64,000 nucleotides of DNA from Hungatella sp. UBA3048 (GTDB lineage Bacteria; Bacillota; Clostridia; Lachnospirales; Lachnospiraceae). The notes under the pieces are model-generated. The model worked only from the letters and a program-made list of their open reading frames with translations, made no database searches and was not told the DNA's origin. The position numbers were made by a program, and so were the translations under genes. Where the stretch lies: assembly GCA_002367105.1 (NCBI GenBank), contig DFCS01000047.1:6749-70748 (forward strand). Direction: 5' to 3'. This document shows, in pieces, positions 50,385-57,763 of the stretch. The stretch's first letter is position 1. Every line of letters starts with the position of its first letter.

Positions 50385-50393
50385 TAAGCGGTT

Positions 50394-50453
50394 ATGTTTT
50401 TCGTACAGAGAACACGCAATCGTGTTGATATAGAGGCGGAATTATTATTTTAA
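50394..50453 (+). CDS. Putative 19-residue leader peptide of the MFS pump
   Basis: ATG at 50394 opens MFFVQRTRNRVDIEAELLF, ending at TAA 50451-50453. The promoter is so close that the mRNA may be almost leaderless. The last third of the frame forms the left arm of the hairpin below, so ribosome position on this peptide would decide whether the hairpin forms. A small hairpin AACACG/CGTGTT (50411-50416, 50421-50426) lies in the middle of the coding region. Confidence 0.55.
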   Translation: MFFVQRTRNRVDIEAELLF

Positions 50454-50482
50454 AATAATAATCCCGCCTCTATTTATATTTA
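50430..50482 (+). promoter_or_regulatory. Attenuator hairpin before the MFS gene
   Basis: ATAGAGGCGG (50430-50439) pairs with CCGCCTCTAT (50464-50473); inside, ATTATTATTTT (50441-50451) pairs with AAAATAATAAT (50452-50462). The 21 base pairs have a single mismatch (A/C). It is followed by TTATATTT and then the AAGGAGG of the pump gene. It is a terminator-like element overlapping the leader peptide. Confidence 0.7.
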
Positions 50483-50499
50483 AGGAGGCAAATTTCAAT

Positions 50500-51861
50500 A
50501 TGGATAAAAACAAAACATTTCACTTGTTTGGGGCGATAATTGCCTCAGGTATTTTAGCATTTTCTGGAGTATTAATTGAAACGGCAATGAATGTTACATT
50601 CCCATTGCTCATACAGGAGTTTCGTGTGACTACGTCAGGAATTCAATGGGTAACTACCATTTATTTGCTTATGATTTCCGTCATAGTTCCTATTTCTTCT
50701 TATTTAAACCAGAACTTTTCAGCACGGAATTTATTTATCACTGCAAATCTATTCTTTTTACTGGGAGTTTTGATAAACTGCTTTTCGGTGTCATTTTCCC
50801 TGCTTTTGCTGGGGCGCCTGTTGCAGGGGGTGGGGACAGGCATAGGTCTTCCACTTATGTTCCACATCATTCTCACAAAAGCACCATCTGAAAAGCGAGG
50901 TATGATGATGGGAATTGGGACTTTGACAACTTCAATCGCTCCCGCCATTGGGCCAACTTATGGCGGACTTATTTCCAATCTGCTGAACTGGCGGTATATT
51001 TACATTTTTTTGATTCCTCTTATGATTCTTTCCCTTGTTATCGGTCTGAACTCGATTCCAAATGAGGTTTCAAGAGAAAAGCAGCATCTGCATTTTCGTT
51101 GTGTTTTCTTTTTGGCCATTACATTTACTTCCTTTATAATGGCTCTAAGTGCAGGATCAGGGATTGTTTTTGCATTGTTTTTAATTATTGGGCTTGTAAG
51201 CGGTTTCTTGTTTGTACTGTCTAATAGCAAAACCCCCTTATTGCAGATGTCTGTGTTAAAAAATAGAAGATTTTCCTCATTCTTATTCAGCCTTCTTATC
51301 TTTCAGGCTTTGTTATTGGGGTTATCTTTCGTTCTGCCAAACTATCTGCAAATTTCTGCTGGCTATAGTTCATCCATCGCAGGGGCCTTTATGTTTCCTG
51401 GTGCTTTGATGGGTGCTTTACTTGCTCCTCTTTCGGGGAAGCTATTAGATAGAATTGGTGCAAACAAGCCCATTTTGACCGGTCTTTTTGCAACCGTCGT
51501 TGGGATCTCTTTGCTTACTGCGCTGTTGCATACCAATTCGTTGGTACTCCTCATAGGTTCTCACCTGATTCTAATGACAGGTCTTGGCCTTTCTTATAGC
51601 AACCTGATGACCTGCAGTTTAAGCGCATTGCCGTCCAGTCAAATTTCAGATGGGAATGCCTTTGTAAATACGTTTCAGCAGTTTATAGGAGCTGTCTCTA
51701 CAGCGCTGGTCGCCGCCGTAATTTCCTTTTTTCAGGATACATATGGTTTTATCTCCGGTACTGCTTACGGAGCATGGATTGTGCTTCTGATTTTCTTCTT
51801 ATTATTGGTCACAAGCATCATTGCTGCCTTTTCAGCATTGAAAATGAAGGTAGAATTGTAA
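50500..51861 (+). CDS. MFS drug-efflux transporter (DHA2 type)
   Basis: 453 residues with about 14 hydrophobic segments. FSGVLIETAMNVTFPLLIQEFRVTTSGIQWVTTIYLLMISVIVPISSYL and LLLGRLLQGVGTGIGLPLMFHIILTKAPSEKRGMMMGI are typical of EmrB/QacA/LmrB-type proton antiporters (motifs A and C forms present). It has its own promoter and a leader-peptide attenuator, the control style of inducible antibiotic-resistance genes. The drug is unknown. No other gene seems to share the transcript. Confidence 0.9.
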   Translation: MDKNKTFHLFGAIIASGILAFSGVLIETAMNVTFPLLIQEFRVTTSGIQWVTTIYLLMISVIVPISSYLNQNFSARNLFITANLFFLLGVLINCFSVSFSLLLLGRLLQGVGTGIGLPLMFHIILTKAPSEKRGMMMGIGTLTTSIAPAIGPTYGGLISNLLNWRYIYIFLIPLMILSLVIGLNSIPNEVSREKQHLHFRCVFFLAITFTSFIMALSAGSGIVFALFLIIGLVSGFLFVLSNSKTPLLQMSVLKNRRFSSFLFSLLIFQALLLGLSFVLPNYLQISAGYSSSIAGAFMFPGALMGALLAPLSGKLLDRIGANKPILTGLFATVVGISLLTALLHTNSLVLLIGSHLILMTGLGLSYSNLMTCSLSALPSSQISDGNAFVNTFQQFIGAVSTALVAAVISFFQDTYGFISGTAYGAWIVLLIFFLLLVTSIIAAFSALKMKVEL

Positions 51862-52017
51862 TGTTTGTGTCTATGCAGTAAAATGAACAAAGAGAAGGAT
51901 CTCATCTGCAGCTGCCGTAAGTGAGAATGTTGTTTATTTCAGTAAATATTTGAAATAATAGATGCTAGCGCAAACTGGACATTTCAATAGTAATCAATAG
52001 ACAGAAAGGCAGATGTT

Positions 52018-52641
52018 ATGGCAGAGGTAAAAAATAATATGGAAGAACGATTCCGGCAGTTGGAAAATCATTTGCTTCATGATGAACGTCCATCGGAATA
52101 TCTGGAGCAAATCAGCATGGAACCATGGTTTTTGGATTACCCGTTTTCCATGCTTGGCAAGATGAAAGAAACACCGCAGTCAAAACGGTTTCATCCGGAA
52201 GGAAGCGTATGGAATCATACGATGATGGTAGTGGATCAGGCAGCAAAACAGAAGGCAAAGAGTAAAGATGCCAGGACTTTGATGTGGGCGGCACTGCTTC
52301 ATGATATCGGCAAACCGGCAGTGACGAAGATCCGAAAGGAGAAAATTACCGCATATAACCATGATGCTGAGGGAGAACATCTCGCGGAAGACTTTTTGTC
52401 CTGTTTTTCCGACGATGCCAAGTGGATCAAGGCAGTCGCAAAGCTGGTCCGGTATCATATGCACATTCTGTATGTGACAGACGGGCTTCCTTTTGGCGAT
52501 GTCGATGGCATGAAGCGGGAGACCGATATCGGTGAAGTTGCACTGCTTGGACTTTGCGACCGGATCGGAAGGGGCGGAAGCGTTCCGGAAGATGAGGCAA
52601 AGGCGGTCAGATTATTTCTAAAGAAAATGCGGAATATGTGA
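52018..52641 (+). CDS. HD-domain phosphohydrolase
   Basis: 207 residues. EGSVWNHTMMVVDQAA and LMWAALLHDIGKP give the H...HD residues, with HDAEGEHLAE and VRYHMHILY contributing further ligands. This is the HD domain as found in the C-terminal part of CCA-adding enzymes or in stand-alone HDIG proteins. No nucleotidyltransferase domain is present, so only the hydrolase module is encoded. Substrate (2',3'-cyclic nucleotides or nucleotides) is not known. Confidence 0.85.
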   Translation: MAEVKNNMEERFRQLENHLLHDERPSEYLEQISMEPWFLDYPFSMLGKMKETPQSKRFHPEGSVWNHTMMVVDQAAKQKAKSKDARTLMWAALLHDIGKPAVTKIRKEKITAYNHDAEGEHLAEDFLSCFSDDAKWIKAVAKLVRYHMHILYVTDGLPFGDVDGMKRETDIGEVALLGLCDRIGRGGSVPEDEAKAVRLFLKKMRNM

Positions 52642-52689
52642 AATCTTACCTCATGCTGTCCCAAAAAGTAAACATCGTTGCGTATACAT

Positions 52690-52729
52690 GTAAGTGCCCT
52701 CCAAACTTACAAGCTTGGAGGGTACTTAC
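52690..52729. terminator. Terminator-like hairpin after the HD gene
   Basis: GTAAGT-G-CCCTCCAA (52690-52704) pairs with TTGGAGGG-T-ACTTAC (52715-52729). A second stem CCCGCC/GGCGGG follows near 52754-52783 with a T-run in its loop. The rest of the gap to 52904 holds only the ribosome site of the broken oxidoreductase. Confidence 0.5.
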
Positions 52730-52904
52730 GGAATTAAGGCACAGAAGTAATCCCGCCGAACTCGCGTTTTTTTATTAGGCGGGTATTACTCAAATTTTGT
52801 TTTTATAAAAATCAGTCAGAATTAAAAATTGCAGTTAGTATAGGCTTTTATCTTTAGGCCGATTCGTCAACATTGAGTACTTAATGAATCCAGAGGAGGT
52901 TACT

Positions 52905-53685
52905 ATGAAAATAAATTATGGTATTATATCAACGGCTGCCATCGGAAAACGATTTATCGGAGCAGTGAAGGCCAATGGAGGATCGGTGATTGCGGCGGCG
53001 TCAAGGTCACTTGAAAGAGCCAGGGCATTTTGCCAGGAAAATAATATCCAAAAGGCTTATGGCTCTTATGAAGAACTATATCAGGACCCGGAGATCACGG
53101 CTGTGTATATCATTTCTTCCTGTCACAGATTTGATTAAAACATATATTGATTCAGGAATGTTAGGTAAACTCCATCAAGTAAATATGAGTGCATCCTTTC
53201 TAAGTCCTAAGGCTTCATGGATGCATGAAAAGGATCAGGGGGGAGTTGTTTATGGAAGTGCTTCCTATACCTTTGAATATCTTGATTATTTGCTGGAACC
53301 TGCCGAAGTAATCGTGCAGGCACTGGGAACCAGAGGGAAAACAGGGGTCCAGGACTCTGTCAGCCTTAATATAAAAATGGATGATGTTCTCATCAGCAGC
53401 AGAATTTCCATGCGGGGGCCGGCAGAAAGCTTTGCTTTTTTTTATTTTGAAAATGGGTTTATAAAAACCAATGAATACTGGAAGGCGGACCGCTGCGAAA
53501 TACATACCGGCCGGGGCGTTGAGCTGATTGAGAAAACGGTTGATTTTGAAATGAAATATGAGGTGGCGCATGCGGAAGCATGCATCAGACAGGGCCTGTC
53601 GGAGAGTCCGGTTATGACTGCTGAAAGAACACTTCGCTGCTGCGTGCTTGTAGATCAGATTGTGGAATCCTTAGACCGGCAGTAG
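52905..53685 (+). pseudogene. Gfo/Idh/MocA oxidoreductase broken by an internal deletion/frameshift
   Basis: The gene starts well (AGAGGAGG, ATG at 52905, MKINYGIISTAAIGKRFIGAV, a Rossmann start) and reads to ITAVYII, then meets a stop at 53136 in that frame. In another frame the sequence resumes as FLPVTDLIKTYIDSGMLGKL and continues as a normal C-terminal domain to 53685. The family's middle segment, with the HYEH histidines, GKHVLCEKP and the MEA strand (about 40-50 residues), is missing. So a deletion of roughly 130 bases joined the two parts out of frame. It is not functional as read. Confidence 0.8.
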
Positions 53686-53820
53686 AGGAGTATGAGATGT
53701 AAACTCACAGGTAAATATTTTATAATTTTTGCAACATAACTCTCTTCCCGTTTGTATACGGTACAGAACCATAAAAAACGGTTACTTCATTAACCGTATG
53801 ATGAAAGGAAGAATATAATT

Positions 53821-54348
53821 ATGAAAAAACTTATTACTATCACAATTTGTGCCGTTATGGCTCTAACCTTTACCGCTTGCTTCAATGGTAAACCCGAAGC
53901 AAAGGATGATCCTCAAAAGCAAATTAATCATGTGGAAATCCCCAATCCTTGGGTGGACTGTGAAAATATTGCTGATGCAGAAAAGCTGGCCGGTTTTACT
54001 GCAACACTTCCAAAAACCATTCCGGAAGGTTACACTCAGAAATCTATTGAGGCTGTTAAGGATAATACGGTTCAGATCATCTATGAGAACGGGGAGAATA
54101 AAATCGTGTTCCGTCAGGCCAAGGGAAACGATGATATCAGCGGTGATTATAACGAGTACAAGGAAAACAATACCTTGACAGTTGGAAACCTGACGGTTAT
54201 CGTAAAAGGAAATGGCGGCAAGGTAAATCTGGCCACATGGGTCAGCGGTGAGTTTTCCTTTGCCATATCGGTAAATCCCGGTGGCAAGGGTCTTGATAAT
54301 CGGGCAATCATCGATATGATTAGCAGTATGGATACAAATAATGCCTAA
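53821..54348 (+). CDS. Lipoprotein with the same C-terminal domain as the anti-sigma factor
   Basis: 175 residues. Signal with lipobox FTACFN, a short linker, then a domain (about 60-170) with LPKTIPEGY, IIYENGENKIVFRQAKGNDDISGDYNEYK, LTVIVKGNGGKVNLATW and FAISVNPGG. The same pattern (xxIxYxxxxNxxIFRxAxGxxDxSGxYxEF ... VxIKGxxG) occurs in the 55053 product. It is of DUF4367 type. It sits just upstream of the sigma gene, separated by a strong terminator, so it may be a surface target or decoy in the same signalling set. Confidence 0.75.
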   Translation: MKKLITITICAVMALTFTACFNGKPEAKDDPQKQINHVEIPNPWVDCENIADAEKLAGFTATLPKTIPEGYTQKSIEAVKDNTVQIIYENGENKIVFRQAKGNDDISGDYNEYKENNTLTVGNLTVIVKGNGGKVNLATWVSGEFSFAISVNPGGKGLDNRAIIDMISSMDTNNA

Positions 54349-54384
54349 GCGGTATCTGCTAAAAAACGGTAAACGATAGGTATA

Positions 54385-54420
54385 TGGGGATACTGTATAA
54401 TTGCAGTATCCCCAATTTGT
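54385..54420 (+). terminator. Terminator after the lipoprotein gene
   Basis: TGGGGATACTG (54385-54395) pairs with CAGTATCCCCA (54404-54414), then ATTTGTT. Confidence 0.8.
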
Positions 54421-54439
54421 TAGCAAGAGAGGTGACAGT

Positions 54440-55069
54440 ATGGTTCATGTGTACATACAAAACGGACTCGGAGAATATCTATCCTTTCTTAAAGAGTTCG
54501 GATACAAACTAATTTGTCTGATGCTTTCTTCGGTAAAAATGGAAAGCAATAAAAAGGCGATCCCTGTGGAGGAGGCTTTGCGTTCCGCACAGATTAACAA
54601 GCAGGCCGGGCGCTTGATGGAATCCTATGGGAACAGCGTTCTGCGCCTTGCTTATTCTTATCTCCATAATATGAGCGATGCAGAGGATGTATTGCAGGAT
54701 ACCTTGATTCAGTTCCTAAGAACTCAGCCCCAGTTTGAAACAACAGAGCATGAAAAAGCATGGTTTTTGCGTGTTGCAATTAATATCAGCAAAAATAAGA
54801 TAACCTATAACAAAATCCGAAAGACAGATGAACTAAGCGAAACGTTGGCAGTTGCCGAAACCGAGGACCTGGCTTTTGTATGGGATGCTGTAAAACAATT
54901 GCCAGCCAAGTACAGTGAGGTTGTTCACCTTTATTACCATGAGGGATACTCTACGACTCAAATTGCTTCGTTGTTATCAAAAAATGACGCAACGGTCCGC
55001 TCCTTGCTGAAAAGGGCAAGAATGAAGCTTAAAGATGTGCTGAAGGAGGTATATGACTTTGAAGAATAA
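54440..55069 (+). CDS. ECF-type RNA polymerase sigma factor with N-terminal extension
   Basis: 209 residues from the ATG at 54440 (AGAGGTGA upstream). The sigma-2 region begins near residue 50 (MESYGNSVLRLAYSYLHNMSDAEDVLQDTLIQFLRT) and the sigma-4 region has YSEVVHLYYHEGYSTTQIASLLSKNDATVRSLLKRARMKLK. The first 50 residues (MVHVYIQNGLGEYLSFLKEF and on) are not typical for an ECF factor; a start at 54539 (MESNKKAIP) would shorten it. It is coupled by a 17-base overlap to the anti-sigma gene. Confidence 0.85.
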   Translation: MVHVYIQNGLGEYLSFLKEFGYKLICLMLSSVKMESNKKAIPVEEALRSAQINKQAGRLMESYGNSVLRLAYSYLHNMSDAEDVLQDTLIQFLRTQPQFETTEHEKAWFLRVAINISKNKITYNKIRKTDELSETLAVAETEDLAFVWDAVKQLPAKYSEVVHLYYHEGYSTTQIASLLSKNDATVRSLLKRARMKLKDVLKEVYDFEE

Positions 55070-55679
55070 GTATGATGAAGTTATGAAAAACATCGAAGTT
55101 ACCGATGAAATGCGGGATAGAATTTTAAATAACATCAGAAAACTTGATCTCGAAAAAACTTCTAAAAGGACGCTCCCTTTCCCACAGTTCAAAAAGGTTC
55201 TGTCCATAGCAGCTTGTTTTGCGATTTTGATTGTTGGTTCTGTAATTGTTCATAATACCTTTAATTTGCCAAGTGAGCCTCCGGTACAGATAATACCCGA
55301 TATTGTATCGTATCATTCTGCTGCGGAGTTATCTGATGCCTTAGGCTTTGCAGTAAAGGAGATCAAAGAACTGCCTTTTGAAATTGAGTCCGTAAAATAC
55401 ACTTCTTTTTGGGGGGAGCTTGCAGAAATAGAGTACGCTGGATCAGACAACACAGCTATTTTTAGAATGGCTTCTGGTGATAAGGACGTTAGCGGATACT
55501 ATGACGAGTTTACAAGTGTAGAAAGCCTTAAGATAAGTAGTTATGACGTTACGATAAAGGGAAGTGATGGACAGTATCTGCTTGCAGTTTGGCAAAGTAA
55601 CGGATATTCTTACTCTGTGCAATTCATTGAACCGGTTTCCCAACAGGTAATGCTGGATACAATACAGAATATAAAGTAA
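55053..55679 (+). CDS. Single-pass anti-sigma factor with DUF4367-like extracellular domain
   Basis: 208 residues overlapping the sigma gene by 17 bases. Cytoplasmic part 1-48, TM near 49-70 (VLSIAACFAILIVGSVIV), extracellular part with DALGFAVKEIKELPFEIESV, EIEYAGSDNTAIFRMASGDKDVSGYYDEF and VTIKGSDGQYLLAVW. This domain matches the lipoprotein at 53821. It most likely holds the sigma factor inactive until an extracellular signal arrives. No zinc anti-sigma HxxxCxxC motif is seen. Confidence 0.8.
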   Translation: MTLKNKYDEVMKNIEVTDEMRDRILNNIRKLDLEKTSKRTLPFPQFKKVLSIAACFAILIVGSVIVHNTFNLPSEPPVQIIPDIVSYHSAAELSDALGFAVKEIKELPFEIESVKYTSFWGELAEIEYAGSDNTAIFRMASGDKDVSGYYDEFTSVESLKISSYDVTIKGSDGQYLLAVWQSNGYSYSVQFIEPVSQQVMLDTIQNIK

Positions 55680-55742
55680 GTTATAAAAGGAGAGTTCTGT
55701 TCCCTTATTATAACTAAGCTTAATCAAAGGAGTAATTATACC

Positions 55743-55785
55743 GGCAGATGCGATGGATACAAAGCCATTCGCATCTGCCTTATTT
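55743..55785 (+). terminator. Terminator of the sigma/anti-sigma operon
   Basis: GGCAGATGCGA (55743-55753) pairs with TCGCATCTGCC (55769-55779), with TGG/CCA in the loop, then TTATTT. Confidence 0.9.
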
Positions 55786-55950
55786 ACTTATTGTTTTGCT
55801 GTTGTCATCCCCATCAGTGGCAAGGCTTTACGCTATACAACTATGATATCGAAAAAGCAGCCGGCAATTCAGTTTGAGGATTTATTGTGTTTGTTTATGA
55901 TAAATGCTATGATAAAAAGGACTATAATCAGCACAGAAAAGAGGACAGGT

Positions 55951-56655
55951 ATGAAGCTAATTCTAATAAGACACGGAGAACCAGACTATTCCATTGACTC
56001 TCTCACAGAAAAAGGCTGGAAAGAGGCAGATTTACTTTCTGAAAGGATCAGTAAGCTTTCAGTTTCCGCTTTTTACTGCTCACCTCTTGGAAGAGCAAAG
56101 GATACTGCAAAAGCAACATTGCAGGCATTACATGCTGAGGCGGAGGTATTGCCCTGGCTCAGAGAATTCCGTGCACCGGTTGATAACGGGGCCGGCGGAA
56201 CCAAAACGATACCCTGGGATTTTATGCCCGGATACTGGACAAACCAGAAGGAGCTTTATGACAGGGATTTATGGTTTGAAAATGAGAGGATGAAAACTGG
56301 GCCTGTAAAAGAAGAATATGAAAAAGTAGCTGCCGGGCTTGATGAAATATTAAAGAAACATGGATATCATAGGGAAGGCGGAATGTACCGGGCTGTTCCA
56401 GGGAGTGATGACACCATCGTCCTGTTCTGCCATTTTGGCGTGACCTGTGTTATGCTGTCTTATCTGCTGGGAATCCCGGCTCCACTATTGTGGCAGGGCT
56501 TTTTTCTGGCACCTTCATCAGTCACCACACTGGAGACAGAAGAGAGGATAGAGGGAGAGGCTTATTTCCGGTGTAAAGGAATGGGGGACACGGCTCATTT
56601 ATATGTGAAAGGTGAGCCGGCTTCAAACGCCGGTTTTTTCCCAAGAGAAGCGTAA
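55951..56655 (+). CDS. Histidine-phosphatase (phosphoglycerate-mutase-like) protein
   Basis: 234 residues from the ATG at 55951; the frame is open upstream to 55753, but that region is the terminator above. RHGE catalytic motif in LILIRHGEPDYSID, FYCSPLGRAKDTAK, and the second His in VLFCHFGVTCVM. A C-terminal extension follows. The enzyme is probably a broad phosphatase. A terminator-like hairpin lies in its own last codons. Confidence 0.85.
   Translation: MKLILIRHGEPDYSIDSLTEKGWKEADLLSERISKLSVSAFYCSPLGRAKDTAKATLQALHAEAEVLPWLREFRAPVDNGAGGTKTIPWDFMPGYWTNQKELYDRDLWFENERMKTGPVKEEYEKVAAGLDEILKKHGYHREGGMYRAVPGSDDTIVLFCHFGVTCVMLSYLLGIPAPLLWQGFFLAPSSVTTLETEERIEGEAYFRCKGMGDTAHLYVKGEPASNAGFFPREA
56616..56639 (+). 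terminator. Terminator inside the 3' end of the phosphatase gene
   Basis: CCGGC (56617-56621) pairs with GCCGG (56629-56633), then six T. It overlaps the last coding codons. Confidence 0.5.
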
Positions 56656-56720
56656 GATCCTAATGCATATCAATAAAAAGTGTGATATAATAGGAAAAAG
56701 TAATAAACGGAGGCGGTTGT

Positions 56721-57482
56721 ATGTTTGCAGAAGAAAGGCAGAATCAAATTGTGGCTCTTGTCAACAAAAATGGTTCCGTGCGCGTAAAAGAGCTCAGTGA
56801 GAAGTACCAGGTAACGGAAGACAGCATACGGAAAGATTTAACGTTTCTTGAGAAAAAGGGGCTTTTAAAAAAGACATATGGCGGAGCCATGAAAAAAAGG
56901 GTCAATGTTCATGACTTGAACGTGTCCCAAAGAAAAGACAAGAACATCGAGGCCAAGCAAAAAATTGCCGCTAAAGCCATGGAACTGATTAAGGACGGGG
57001 ATATGGTATTCCTGGATATTTCAACTGCAAATCTGGAACTGGCGAAGCTCATTACAAAATCTTCTTTAAATATCACGGTTGTAACAAATATGGTGGATAT
57101 TATGCTGGAATTCATGGTTCCTACCACTGCCAGGCTCATTTTTATCGGAGGAGCATTCAGCATAGGAAAAGATGGGTTTGTAGGAAGCTTTACCAATAAG
57201 CAGATCTCAGACTTCCGGTTTGACATCGCATTTCTTGGTGCAGTTGGAGTTGATGTGTTTGAAAATAACGTTTCCACCTATATGGTGGAAGACGGACTTA
57301 CAAAAAGTGCGGTGCTGGAAGTGAGCAAAAACGCTTATATGATGCTGGAGACAAGGAAATTTAACACCGATGGCACTTACAAGTATGCGAGAATTGATAG
57401 TTTTACCGGCGCTGTCATGGAAGGTAAACCGCCTGCCGAAATAGAAGAAAAATTGAAAGAGCTTAATATTGAGTGGTTATAA
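56721..57482 (+). CDS. DeoR-family regulator
   Basis: 253 residues. HTH at 6-57 (RQNQIVALVNKNGSVRVKELSEKYQVTEDSIRKDLTFLEKKGLLKKTYGG) and a DeoR sensor domain with DISTANLELAKLI, VTNMVDIM, IFIGGAF and FLGAVGVD. GGAGG lies just before the start, and a -10 TATAAT at 56686-56691. It precedes the glycyl-radical operon, separated by a terminator, so it likely controls that operon in response to a phospho-sugar. Confidence 0.92.
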   Translation: MFAEERQNQIVALVNKNGSVRVKELSEKYQVTEDSIRKDLTFLEKKGLLKKTYGGAMKKRVNVHDLNVSQRKDKNIEAKQKIAAKAMELIKDGDMVFLDISTANLELAKLITKSSLNITVVTNMVDIMLEFMVPTTARLIFIGGAFSIGKDGFVGSFTNKQISDFRFDIAFLGAVGVDVFENNVSTYMVEDGLTKSAVLEVSKNAYMMLETRKFNTDGTYKYARIDSFTGAVMEGKPPAEIEEKLKELNIEWL

Positions 57483-57500
57483 GGATAAAAGATTAGGTTA

Positions 57501-57550
57501 AAAAACATGCTTTTCCGTTCTGGCGTAGGGGGGAGGCATGTTTTTATTTT
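57501..57550 (+). terminator. Terminator of the DeoR gene
   Basis: AAAAACATGC (57501-57510) pairs with GCATGTTTTT (57536-57545), then ATTTT. Confidence 0.85.
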
Positions 57551-57687
57551 ATCTAAGGAAAAATGTTCTATCCAATCCCTTTTTTTGCATGGAAGTATTA
57601 TATCCCGTAAGGAAAATTGTTGTTGGATAAGCCCCATACCGGCAAACCGTATGCTCTTGGTACTAATAAACAATAATAATGATATCG

Positions 57688-57716
57688 TTGACAAAAACAA
57701 TATAGGGGAATATACT
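57688..57716 (+). promoter_or_regulatory. Promoter of the glycyl-radical operon
   Basis: TTGACA (57688-57693), 17-base spacer, TATACT (57711-57716). Confidence 0.8.
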
Positions 57717-57763
57717 GAAATAATAAAAACTAATAATAAAAAATAAAAATAAGGAGAAAATCC

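Noticed and set aside
52884..53685. Two independent small genes at 52884-53138 and 52990-53685
   Set aside because: They are the N- and C-terminal parts of one oxidoreductase family, joined at a deletion; the second has no start of its own.
55753..55950. 66-residue N-terminal extension of the histidine phosphatase
   Set aside because: It runs through the sigma-operon terminator. The catalytic N-terminus begins at MKLILIRHGEP at 55951 with a ribosome site.
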